DNA of 64,000 bases, from assembly GCF_003813905.1 (NCBI RefSeq), contig NZ_RPFJ01000002.1, forward strand, positions 186,001-250,000, read 5' to 3'. This DNA comes from Aureibaculum marinum (GTDB taxonomy: Bacteria > Bacteroidota > Bacteroidia > Flavobacteriales > Flavobacteriaceae). The notes under the pieces are model-generated. The model saw nothing but the letters and a program-made list of their open reading frames with translations. It ran no database searches and was not told the DNA's origin. Below are positions 1 to 8,927 of the stretch, piece by piece. Made by a program: the position numbers and the translations under genes. Numbering within the stretch: the stretch's first letter is position 1; each line of letters starts with the position of its first letter.

Positions 1-1
1 A

Positions 2-1087
2 GTTAAAGATAATGGCGTTGGTATTTCGGACAAAAACTTAGAAAACATCTTTACTAGATTTTACCAAGATGATGGCGTAGATTCAGGTACAGGAATTGGA
101 CTATATATGGTAAAGCAATTTACAGAAATGCATTTTGGTTCAATTTTTATTAAAAGTAAAAAAAATAAGGGGACTAGCTTTGTAATAATACTTCCAAAAA
201 ATGACGATTTATTTAAAGAAAGTAAATTAACAAATAAGGTAGATGTAAAAGTACCTCCAATACAATACAACAATGAAATTGTCTTACAACTACCAGAACA
301 AAATCAAGAAATTTTAAAAAAGAAACAATATTCTATTGCCATTGTTGAAGATAATGATGAACTTAGAATGTATCTTAAAAATATATTAGAAACACACTAC
401 AATGTTTATTTAGCCAATAATGGATTAGAAGGATTAGATTTAATTAAAGATGAAATTCCAGATATCGTTATTAGTGATGTAGTTATGCCAGAAATTGATG
501 GAGTAACTATGTGTAAAAAAATTAAAGAAAACTTTGAAACCAGTCATATTCCCGTTATATTACTAACCGCAAAAACGCTTGACAATCAAATCATTGAAGG
601 AATTAATTCTGGTGCAGATGATTACATTACTAAACCATTTAATCGCGACATTTTACTTGCTAAATTAAAAAGCATAATAAAAAATCGCGAAAAATTGCGG
701 TTAACTTTTCAAAATGAAAAGATTTTAGAACCTTCTAAAATAACTGTAACTTCAATAGACGAAAAACTTATTTTAAAATTAAAGAAATTAATCGAAAAAA
801 ACATCCAAAACCAGCAACTAACACTAGAAATGTTAGCCACTGAAATAGGAGTAAGTAGAGCACAACTCTTTAGAAAAGTAAAAGCTTTAACCGGTCTCAC
901 ACCTAACAATTTTATTAAAGCAATTCGGTTAAAGTATGCTGCACAGCTTTTAGACAATGATAAGTTTCAAATAACAGAAGTTGCATTTCTCTCCGGGTTT
1001 AATGAAGCAAGCTACTTTTCTAGGTGTTTTAAAGAAAATTTTGGTTGTTCTCCAAAAGAATACAAAAAGTCAGACGAAACAAAATAA
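2..1087 (+). CDS. Hybrid two-component system regulator (HTCS), C-terminal part, cut by window edge
   Basis: This is the 3' end of a one-protein sensor/regulator that controls a PUL. The reading frame is open from base 2, so the gene starts before the window. In order it shows the end of a histidine-kinase ATPase domain (DNGVGI and GTGIGLYMVK boxes), a response-regulator receiver domain (IVEDNDELR, phospho-acceptor Asp in ISDVVMPEIDG, Lys in TKPF), and an AraC-type DNA-binding domain at the C-terminus (LFRKVKALTGLTPNNFI ... SYFSRCFKENFGCSPKEY). In this family a periplasmic sensor binds an oligosaccharide and the fused AraC domain activates the adjacent susCD operon. It ends 1 base before the GH92 stop codon and converges on the PUL 1 operon, so it probably regulates that operon. 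The sensor half cannot be assessed. Confidence 0.93.
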   Translation, partial: VKDNGVGISDKNLENIFTRFYQDDGVDSGTGIGLYMVKQFTEMHFGSIFIKSKKNKGTSFVIILPKNDDLFKESKLTNKVDVKVPPIQYNNEIVLQLPEQNQEILKKKQYSIAIVEDNDELRMYLKNILETHYNVYLANNGLEGLDLIKDEIPDIVISDVVMPEIDGVTMCKKIKENFETSHIPVILLTAKTLDNQIIEGINSGADDYITKPFNRDILLAKLKSIIKNREKLRLTFQNEKILEPSKITVTSIDEKLILKLKKLIEKNIQNQQLTLEMLATEIGVSRAQLFRKVKALTGLTPNNFIKAIRLKYAAQLLDNDKFQITEVAFLSGFNEASYFSRCFKENFGCSPKEYKKSDETK

Positions 1088-1088
1088 T

Positions 1089-4070
1089 CTATTTGTACAC
1101 TCTAAACTCTACTATATGTACACCTATATTTGCGTTATTTTTTAACATATTTACACGAAAATATTTCGCTTTGGTAGGTTTAATATCGTGCTCATAACCT
1201 TTTTCTGTTGCTTTTACAATATTCTTTGAAGCATCAACTACAGTTACCCAATCTAAGCCATTTTCAGAAGCTTCAATGGTATATTTATATCCTCTATAAC
1301 CATCCCAATAAGTAAACAAGTGTACTTTTCTTATTTCAGTAACTTCAGCCAATTCAACTTGCCATTGTTGAGGGTATGGTGATGCATCCCAAAATTTATC
1401 TCGATCTACAAAACCATCAACCGCATTTGAAGGCTCAAAACCCTTATTAGAAATAGAAGCTTTAGTTGGTTGTTTAAAAGTTAGATTTTCTTCATAATTT
1501 ATTTTTTCAAATTTGGCTTTTCTGAGTTTACTTACAACTTCGCCTTTATGGTTAAAAACAAAAGCGTTAACAGTAACGGTCTTGTTAAATTGAAGTGGTT
1601 TTTTATATATTTTTGAACTTGATGTTGGCTTAGTTCCATTAGTAGTATAACGAATAATCCCATCTTTAATACTTGTTTTTATTTGAACCTCGATAGTATC
1701 CATAAAGTTCTTTTTTTCGTAATCATATAACCCATTAGCACTAATAACAAAACCTTGGTCATTTTCATTATACCACTCCCCTTCTTTTGACATTGATGGA
1801 GGCAATTCTTCTGTACCCCATTTTTTGTTTGGCTTTGCTCCCATTATATATTCTAAAGTACCTCCTTTATTTATATCTGAAACATAAATCCAGGATTTGT
1901 TCAATGGCTTTCCATTTAATTTAGCTGATTGGATATAAATATTCTCATCACTATTATTTTTTGCTACAATCTTTAATTTTTTTCCATTTTCTAAGGTCAC
2001 TATAGCTTTTTTAAAGAGTGGTGCTGTAAGATCAAAAATTGGATTTTCTCCACAACCACCTTGCATCTGAAATAAACCTAAAGAACTCATTACAAACCAA
2101 GCCCCCATTTGTCCTTGATCTTCATCACCTGGCCATCCATCTTCCGGCGTATCACCATAATAAATATTTAAAATTTCACGTACCCAATGTTGGGTCTGCC
2201 ATGGTTCACCAGCATAATTAAATAAAAATGCCGCCTGCATATTTGGTTGGTTTCCATGATTAATAGGAAAATGTGCATAACGATCTCCTGTAGCATTAAA
2301 TTTTGACTTTTTTGAATTGGTAAATCCCCAGTTTAAACGCTCTAAAAAATTATCTCGCCCTAAAAAATTTATTATGGCTTGAACATCATGTGGGGCGTAG
2401 AAAGTATATTGCCACCCATTACCCTCTATAAAACCTTTAGAAGAAAATGGATTGTTAGGTTCTATCCAATTTCCCGCAGAGCTTTTTATCCTTGCATAGG
2501 TTTCCTTTTGATCTAAGTGATTTTTATAACTAGATGATCTTTTTAAGAAATAAGCATAATCTTCCATTTTTCCTAAATCTTTCGCCATTTGTGCTACGCA
2601 CCAATCTTGAAAAGCAAGTTCCATTGTATTAGAAGCAGGGCCGTTCTCACTAGCTACATAACCAAAATCCATATATGATTTTAACCAACGATTACCTACA
2701 AAACCTCCGCTTTTATGAACTCTACCAGGGGTTTTCATAATTTTAACAATAGCTTCATACGCCAAATCGATATCATAATCACGTATGCCTTGCATATAAG
2801 CAGCTACAATAAATGACACTGCAGGTGAAGAAGTCATAATAGCAGAATATTCTCCAGCATTTGGACCTTTTGGTAGCCAACCTCCTCTTTTATATATTTC
2901 TAATAAAGAATTTACCCATGAATTTGTTATAGAAGGTGTTACTAGTGACCAAAGTCCATTTAAATTCCATTTCATACCCCAGAAGGCATCAGCTCCATAA
3001 ACATTAAGTCCTGGTCTACCTTGGACTATTTCTTCGTTCATATCTACCCATAGTCCATTTACATCACTCCAAATTGTTTTAGCACAATAGGTACGGTATA
3101 AATTGGTATAGAATTTCGTTTTATTTTTCTCATTATCATCTTTTATTTCTATAGCCCCTAATAAATTATTCCAAACTTTTCGGGCATCTTTTTTGTACTT
3201 ATCGAAATTAAAACCATTTACTTTAGTTTCGGTATCTAAGTTTAAACGAGCTTGATCAACACTAACCATTGACAAAGCTGTATGCACGTTTATTTGTTGA
3301 CCTTCAGTTGTCTTATATCGCAAATAACAACCTACATTTCCTGAGCCACTAATTTGGTTTACATCTTCAATTTTAGTTTCATCTTGCCATCCTCCAAGAC
3401 TATTAAAAGGAGTGTCTGTTCTTGTTACAAAATAAAGGTAATAGTCATTTTGAAGCATAATGGTTACCCCATTATTCTGTTTATCCATAACCTTAATATA
3501 CCCTTCAATTTCGGTATCACTAACCTTATTTACCTTTACCTCTAACACTTCGCCTGGATCTTCGTAAGGAATCTGAAAATCAAACATTACTGCAGATTCA
3601 GAAGCAGGAAATGTATAGCGTTGCACGCCAACCCTTGTAGTAGCTGACAACTCAGCAGTAACATCATAATCTTGTAAGTAAACAGAATAATATCCAGGAC
3701 TTGCTGACTCTCTATCATTAGAAATTTTAGAACGATACCCTAGCTCAGGATGATCTTCTGTACCCGGTTCTGTTTGAATTTCACCTGTTACTGGTAATAC
3801 ATAAAATGACGTTAGATGATAGTCATGAACAAAATTAAACCCTGCAATATTTTTTATAGCATAATCATGACCAGCTTTCCAATTTGATTTTTGGTTATCG
3901 GGACTAATCTTGACCATTCCAAAGGGTAAAGTTGCCCCAGGGAATAATAATGGGCGTGAGTCATGCGTACCAATAAAAGGATCTACATAATCAACAGGAG
4001 TTTGCCCATAACTGATGGATGTATATATATAAAAATATAACAATGTCAGGTATATAATATTCTTCATCAT
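1089..4070 (-). CDS. GH92 family alpha-mannosidase with C-terminal chitobiase-like and F5/8-type modules
   Basis: Predicted secreted exo-alpha-mannosidase, 993 residues. It has a signal peptide (cleavage near SYGQ). The mature protein begins with VDYVDPFIGT, the usual GH92 opening. The catalytic region carries EGNGWQYTFYAPHDV (general acid probably Glu549) and PGDEDQGQMGAW (base candidates Asp649 and Asp651), both GH92 signatures. GH92 enzymes are calcium-dependent inverting alpha-mannosidases. After the catalytic domain comes a chitobiase-type Fn3-like segment (IRYTTNGTKPTSSSKIY, about 800-850), then an F5/8-type C (CBM32-like) domain (about 870-993) closely resembling the one on the neighbouring GH20. 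It is last in the SusC-SusD-PKD-GH20-GH92 operon and starts 9 bases after the GH20 stop. The exact linkage cleaved cannot be read from sequence. Confidence 0.93.
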   Translation of the reverse strand: MMKNIIYLTLLYFYIYTSISYGQTPVDYVDPFIGTHDSRPLLFPGATLPFGMVKISPDNQKSNWKAGHDYAIKNIAGFNFVHDYHLTSFYVLPVTGEIQTEPGTEDHPELGYRSKISNDRESASPGYYSVYLQDYDVTAELSATTRVGVQRYTFPASESAVMFDFQIPYEDPGEVLEVKVNKVSDTEIEGYIKVMDKQNNGVTIMLQNDYYLYFVTRTDTPFNSLGGWQDETKIEDVNQISGSGNVGCYLRYKTTEGQQINVHTALSMVSVDQARLNLDTETKVNGFNFDKYKKDARKVWNNLLGAIEIKDDNEKNKTKFYTNLYRTYCAKTIWSDVNGLWVDMNEEIVQGRPGLNVYGADAFWGMKWNLNGLWSLVTPSITNSWVNSLLEIYKRGGWLPKGPNAGEYSAIMTSSPAVSFIVAAYMQGIRDYDIDLAYEAIVKIMKTPGRVHKSGGFVGNRWLKSYMDFGYVASENGPASNTMELAFQDWCVAQMAKDLGKMEDYAYFLKRSSSYKNHLDQKETYARIKSSAGNWIEPNNPFSSKGFIEGNGWQYTFYAPHDVQAIINFLGRDNFLERLNWGFTNSKKSKFNATGDRYAHFPINHGNQPNMQAAFLFNYAGEPWQTQHWVREILNIYYGDTPEDGWPGDEDQGQMGAWFVMSSLGLFQMQGGCGENPIFDLTAPLFKKAIVTLENGKKLKIVAKNNSDENIYIQSAKLNGKPLNKSWIYVSDINKGGTLEYIMGAKPNKKWGTEELPPSMSKEGEWYNENDQGFVISANGLYDYEKKNFMDTIEVQIKTSIKDGIIRYTTNGTKPTSSSKIYKKPLQFNKTVTVNAFVFNHKGEVVSKLRKAKFEKINYEENLTFKQPTKASISNKGFEPSNAVDGFVDRDKFWDASPYPQQWQVELAEVTEIRKVHLFTYWDGYRGYKYTIEASENGLDWVTVVDASKNIVKATEKGYEHDIKPTKAKYFRVNMLKNNANIGVHIVEFRVYK

Positions 4071-4079
4071 TTACAATTT

Positions 4080-6512
4080 TTAATAAGCCCTTAATTCAAC
4101 TATATGCATTGAGGGATTGGCACTGTTAAACAACATGTTTACTCTAATATATCTTGCTTTTTGTTCAGTGAATTCATTAATATATCCACGTTCAGTAGCC
4201 TTTTCTGTATTTGCAGATTGGTCTACAACTTTTGTCCAATTTTTACCGTCAAGTGACAATTCAATATTATATTGATAATATCGATGACCATCCCAATAAG
4301 TAAACAACTCTATTTTTTGTAGAGGAGTTGGTTTTTCTAAATCAACAATTATTCCTGCAGGACCTCCTTGAGAATCCCAAAAAGCATCTTTATCCACAAA
4401 ACCATCTACAGCTTTGTTCATTCCATAAATAGGACTATTTTTATTCTCTGGAGAAGTGACTTTTTTACCTGTAGTTATATTTTTCTCAAAATCTTTTTTT
4501 ATAAATCGAGCTTCATACATTAACCCTACTGGCTCATTCTTATAAAAACAAATAGCTTTTACAACTTGAGGTTTATCAATAATAATTGTTTTATTATACA
4601 ATTTTGATGACAAAGTAGGTTTAGTACCGTCAAGAGTATATCTAATCTCTGCACCATTTTTAAGTAACTCAAAAGTAAGTGTTGCATCGCCAATAAACTC
4701 TATATTTGGTCTAGTAATAACCGTATCTCTTAATGCTAACGTATTTCCATTAACTTTAGGAACAATAGGACTTAATTGATAATTCACTAACTTATATCCT
4801 ATTCTATTTCCATATTTATCAAACACCCCTAGTTTAGCTTTAAAATCTTTGTCAATTTGTAATGTTGAAGGTAACAGTTCTGAATCTTCTGTTGGCATTG
4901 TACCATCAGTAGTATATGTAATTTTTGTGTTAGGTAAACTCGGAGTAAATGTAAGCGAAGCCACATCTCCAAACTTATTCTCTCTATTGTAATAGATACC
5001 CTCATAATCTGGTTCCGTAAACCCTTCTTTTTTTATAGATACAGGAAAAATTAATTGATTAAACTTATTATCGGTTTGTAAATATCGTTTACGATATGCT
5101 GCATATTCTTGTTTATTATTTCCATTCCATAACACCTCACTTATTGCCGGAACACGTTGATGTATACTTGGAATTTGTTGTTCTTCACTCATTTCCCAGG
5201 AGCACATTTGTCCTCCTAATATAGGCTCATTATTCTCGAGTTGAATAGGATTGTGATATGCTGGAGTTGCATTCCAATGGTTTTCCCATCGATGTAGATT
5301 CCATTTATAAATATAATCAGGATTCCATCTAAATCCTGGTGTTACATATGTTGGTTTCCAAGAAGCATTAATTATTGTATAACCGTTTTTTAGTAAACTT
5401 TCTGGACGTTGATAAGCCGTTTCCCATGCAAAAACAATAATATCTTTTGGAATTTTGACTTTTCGACTACCATCTCCAGCAAAACTTTCCCAAATTAAGG
5501 TTTTCTTATTATTCTTCTTCACAATAGAGTGCATTCTCACCATAAAATCTAAATAGATATCATGAGCATTATCAAACCCTCTTTTTTGAATGTAAGCTTT
5601 GGTTTGTTCTCTCTTTTGAAATTCACCTAACCATGCCTCATCAGCACCAATGTGAAAATAAGGAGAAGTATGAAATACCTCCATCATCTCTTCCATTATG
5701 GTTTCCATAGCCTTGTAAACACGCTCATCAGCCATATTAATTACACCTAATCTAGAATCTCCAAATAACTCAGGCATGGCTCTTCGCATAGCTTGAGTAT
5801 GACCTGGAGCATCAAACTCAGGGATAATTGTTACACCTCTCGTTTCAGCATAATCTACTAAATCCTTCAATTCGTCTAATGTATAATGTCGGTTAGGACT
5901 TGCCAGATTTGGATAAGCTGTAGAAGGAAAAGTAAAGGACTGATCATCAGTTAAATGAAACTGCATAAATTTAATTTTATACCATCTACAAAGATCAACA
6001 ACTTGTTTTACCGTTTCTATATTATGCCATTGCCTAGCAACATCTAACATAAAACCTCGATAAGAAGAATTGGGAAAATCTTTAATTTTAAGAAGAGGAA
6101 AATGAACTTCTGCACCTTGTTGTTTACCTAATTGAAGTAAAGAAGTCGCTCCCATAGCAACAGCCCTATAACTGCCACCTTTTATTAAAATACTTTTTTT
6201 ATCAATAATTAAGGTATACTCCTCTTCTTTAAGACTTGTATCATAGTCTAATTGAATTTTACGCTTACCTTTTTTTACTTTTGAAGTAGTTTTATATAAA
6301 GTATAAAAATCAGAACTTATCAATTCTGCTATTGGGGCTAACTCTTGGTTACCATAGCCTATTTTAAATCCATTACTTAATTTTAAATATCCATTATCAA
6401 TTTTAACTTCTTTAGGATATGGTACTATGGAAATTTTCTCTTGTGCGAAGAGGTTCATAAATACAAAACCTACCGCAATTACTAAAACTAAAAGGCGTTT
6501 ATTAACTTTCAT
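4080..6512 (-). CDS. GH20 beta-N-acetylhexosaminidase with two chitobiase-like repeats and F5/8-type module
   Basis: Predicted secreted exo-hexosaminidase (810 residues) that removes terminal beta-GlcNAc or beta-GalNAc. It has a signal peptide (FVFMNLFAQ), a GH20b N-terminal domain (about 25-140) and a TIM-barrel catalytic domain (about 150-490). The barrel contains YRGFMLDVARQW and the catalytic pair in FHIGADEAW (Asp291, Glu292); GH20 enzymes work by substrate-assisted catalysis through the N-acetyl group. Two chitobiase C-terminal-type repeats follow (ITYTTDGTMPT and IRYTLDGTKPT), then an F5/8-type C domain (about 680-810). With GH92 it suggests an N-glycan-like substrate. A stem-loop lies between this gene and the upstream PKD lipoprotein gene. 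Confidence 0.95.
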   Translation of the reverse strand: MKVNKRLLVLVIAVGFVFMNLFAQEKISIVPYPKEVKIDNGYLKLSNGFKIGYGNQELAPIAELISSDFYTLYKTTSKVKKGKRKIQLDYDTSLKEEEYTLIIDKKSILIKGGSYRAVAMGATSLLQLGKQQGAEVHFPLLKIKDFPNSSYRGFMLDVARQWHNIETVKQVVDLCRWYKIKFMQFHLTDDQSFTFPSTAYPNLASPNRHYTLDELKDLVDYAETRGVTIIPEFDAPGHTQAMRRAMPELFGDSRLGVINMADERVYKAMETIMEEMMEVFHTSPYFHIGADEAWLGEFQKREQTKAYIQKRGFDNAHDIYLDFMVRMHSIVKKNNKKTLIWESFAGDGSRKVKIPKDIIVFAWETAYQRPESLLKNGYTIINASWKPTYVTPGFRWNPDYIYKWNLHRWENHWNATPAYHNPIQLENNEPILGGQMCSWEMSEEQQIPSIHQRVPAISEVLWNGNNKQEYAAYRKRYLQTDNKFNQLIFPVSIKKEGFTEPDYEGIYYNRENKFGDVASLTFTPSLPNTKITYTTDGTMPTEDSELLPSTLQIDKDFKAKLGVFDKYGNRIGYKLVNYQLSPIVPKVNGNTLALRDTVITRPNIEFIGDATLTFELLKNGAEIRYTLDGTKPTLSSKLYNKTIIIDKPQVVKAICFYKNEPVGLMYEARFIKKDFEKNITTGKKVTSPENKNSPIYGMNKAVDGFVDKDAFWDSQGGPAGIIVDLEKPTPLQKIELFTYWDGHRYYQYNIELSLDGKNWTKVVDQSANTEKATERGYINEFTEQKARYIRVNMLFNSANPSMHIVELRAY

Positions 6513-6534
6513 GTAAATATTAAATTATAAAAAC

Positions 6535-6558
6535 AGCACAAGAAAATTTTCTTGTGCT
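6535..6558 (-). terminator. Intra-operon stem-loop between PKD lipoprotein and GH20 genes
   Basis: A perfect 12-bp inverted repeat (AGCACAAGAAAA / TTTTCTTGTGCT) with no spacer. In the minus-strand transcript it is followed by GTTTTTATAATT, a weak U-tract. It can act as a partial terminator or as an RNA 3'-end stabiliser, making susCD mRNA more abundant than enzyme mRNA. The symmetry is seen directly; the function is inferred. Confidence 0.65.
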
Positions 6559-6618
6559 ATTTTTAATTATTGTTATCATTATCAAAATTTTACACTAAAA
6601 ATCTGAGATAATAGTTAA

Positions 6619-7374
6619 CTAATTTTTTCTTGCAATTAGAACTTTTTCAGTTATTGTAGTTCCATCCCAATCCAACCCATCACCTTCAAATAGTTCAATA
6701 TACTCTAAGGCCAACGATCCTGTATCTGCATTATACCTTCCTCTTCCACGAATATAGACCGAATCGTGATATCCGTAACCATCGATTACATACATATACT
6801 GTAAAGGAATGTCAATTACACCATTTTCTTTGAATACAATTTTGGCATAATCATCAGTACCATCAAAGGTATTATATCCCCAACTTTCATATAAGGTTCT
6901 ATTAGATTTTAACAGATTTCCGAACATAACGGCATTCTCTCCATTCACTAAGGTTGTTGTAGTTGTAAATTCAGTTTTTGCACTTCCATCAGAGCCTACT
7001 ACAGTTCCAGTATACTCACCTACAAAATTACTCGCTTCTCCTGTTGTACCTTCAATAAATAAACTTAAAGAATCAATTGAAGCTTTAAAATAACCATCTG
7101 AAAAGGCCGAAAAATGTACAGTCCATTCTCCAGGTATCTCATAAGTATAATCTGGATTTTTTTCAGTACTTGTAGCACCATCTCCAAAGTCCCACAAATA
7201 ACTTTTAGCATCTTTAGAATCATTGGAAAATTTAACATTATAGCCATCCTGACTAGCTATATCAACAATTGCTGTTGGATTATTTACATCTACATTATAA
7301 TCTTCATATTGATCACATGCAACTACTAGTATTAGCAAGCCTACTAATAAAAATTTAATTATTATTGTTTTCAT
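6619..7374 (-). CDS. PKD-domain surface lipoprotein (putative glycan-binding protein, SusE/F position)
   Basis: A 251-residue lipoprotein (lipobox LVVAC, Cys20). It has one PKD domain at about 36-108, including the signature WDFGDG (61-66) and the strand motif GEWTVHFSAF. The C-terminal half is beta-rich, without a motif I recognise. Proteins encoded just after SusD often bind the target glycan at the cell surface; that role is inferred from position and the PKD fold. It is third in the PUL 1 operon, 11 bases after the susD stop codon. Confidence 0.82.
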   Translation of the reverse strand: MKTIIIKFLLVGLLILVVACDQYEDYNVDVNNPTAIVDIASQDGYNVKFSNDSKDAKSYLWDFGDGATSTEKNPDYTYEIPGEWTVHFSAFSDGYFKASIDSLSLFIEGTTGEASNFVGEYTGTVVGSDGSAKTEFTTTTTLVNGENAVMFGNLLKSNRTLYESWGYNTFDGTDDYAKIVFKENGVIDIPLQYMYVIDGYGYHDSVYIRGRGRYNADTGSLALEYIELFEGDGLDWDGTTITEKVLIARKN

Positions 7375-7385
7375 ATTTTTAATAT

Positions 7386-8918
7386 TTAATTATCACTAAA
7401 TTTATACACAATAGGATCTTGATATACTTGCTCTAGATTTACTGTAGTTTCTTTAGCAAACCACATTTTACCCCAAAGATTTTTTACAACTTGTGATTCA
7501 ACATCCCTATAATTTGGGTTACCTCTCATATTAAATGCATATGGCACTCTATCAGGGTAACCATTTTCATTAGCAAAACCTATACTTACAAATTTAAGTT
7601 TCGGATAACCTGATCTTCTAATCATAGCAAAGGTGTTTAGTGCTTGATGAAATTGATCTATGTAACGTTGATTAATAATTTGTTCAACACCAGTATTAGC
7701 ATCAAAGATTACAAATGGTTCTGAAAGATATTGATCTATTAAACTCTGATCACTAACACCCCATTTTTTCATAGAAGCTTCTATACCTTGATAGTAAAAA
7801 TCACTTGCATTACCTTCTACGTTAAATCCTTTAGCAGCTGCCTCTGCTCTAATAAAAAGCACTTCGGCGTAAGTAATAACATCTACAGGTCTATGATAAT
7901 CTAATGCAATATCATCTCCTACAGTAGACACTTTCTTAATTTCAAACGAGTTAAATGGACTTTTAACAGCAGGAGGAGCTCCTACATACTCATATTCTGA
8001 CCATTTACCTGCATTAACAGAATCTATAGATTGTTGTGTTGCATTTAGTAAAATGGTTCTTCTAGGATCATTATTTTCACATAACATTTCAACTATTGTT
8101 GAACTTACTGAACGGAGAGTACCACTATTTGTTTGTTGTACAAAAACATTTGTATTTGAACTTGATGATTCTCCAATAAATTTCACACCTACATTATCAG
8201 CATTCTCCATTAAGACAGGATACATATCTGGATTTTGAAAAATTTCCTCTAATCCTTCCTTTGCAGTAGTTTCATCTACCTCAGACATTCTAAGATATAA
8301 ACGAGCCCGAAGAGAGTTTGCAAATTTTTTCCATTTTAGCATATCTCCTTGACAATATAAATCTGAGCCACTATCAACCTTAGGTCCATTCTGATCTACA
8401 TTAATTTTCTCATTAGCCTCCTTTAGTTTTAAGATAATATCTCTGTAGATTGATTCCTGACTGTCAAATTTTGGATACAAAATTCCCTCTGTACCTTTTA
8501 AAGCTTCAGAGTAAGGAATATCGCCATTCATCTCTGTAAAATTTGCAAAAACCCAAGCTTTCATAATCATTGCAATAGCTTCATAATTTTCATGATTATC
8601 TTCAATAGCTTGCTTTCTTAATAATTCAAAATTGTTTAAAGTAAGTGCAACATTGTTATAGGTTTGATCTGTATTCCAATCAAAATCATAAGTCTGATCT
8701 CTATAACCTAATGAGCCATTATATTGAACCCAATTTAACATGGTAAAAATGTTATTATCATCTAATAAAGTACGTGTTATACTTCTTTGGGCTGCTAACA
8801 TCATTGATGAAGATGATGCTGTAACAGGCCTATTCGGATCAATGTTCATTTCTTCGAATCCATCAGTACACGCTGTGAAAACAAGAATACTTATAAATAA
8901 ATATATATATTTTTTCAT
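7386..8918 (-). CDS. SusD/RagB family outer-membrane glycan-binding lipoprotein (SusD-like_2 type)
   Basis: A 510-residue SusD-like protein with lipobox FTAC and the opening FEEMNIDPNRPV, typical of the SusD-like_2 group. It is helix-rich with TPR-like segments and ends in the usual aromatic tail. SusD proteins form a lid on the SusC barrel and capture oligosaccharide at the surface. It begins 9 bases after the susC stop codon, the normal SusC-SusD arrangement. The ligand is probably a mannose- or HexNAc-rich oligosaccharide, judged from GH20 and GH92 in the same operon. Confidence 0.95.
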   Translation of the reverse strand: MKKYIYLFISILVFTACTDGFEEMNIDPNRPVTASSSSMMLAAQRSITRTLLDDNNIFTMLNWVQYNGSLGYRDQTYDFDWNTDQTYNNVALTLNNFELLRKQAIEDNHENYEAIAMIMKAWVFANFTEMNGDIPYSEALKGTEGILYPKFDSQESIYRDIILKLKEANEKINVDQNGPKVDSGSDLYCQGDMLKWKKFANSLRARLYLRMSEVDETTAKEGLEEIFQNPDMYPVLMENADNVGVKFIGESSSSNTNVFVQQTNSGTLRSVSSTIVEMLCENNDPRRTILLNATQQSIDSVNAGKWSEYEYVGAPPAVKSPFNSFEIKKVSTVGDDIALDYHRPVDVITYAEVLFIRAEAAAKGFNVEGNASDFYYQGIEASMKKWGVSDQSLIDQYLSEPFVIFDANTGVEQIINQRYIDQFHQALNTFAMIRRSGYPKLKFVSIGFANENGYPDRVPYAFNMRGNPNYRDVESQVVKNLWGKMWFAKETTVNLEQVYQDPIVYKFSDN

Positions 8919-8927
8919 TTTATCTAA

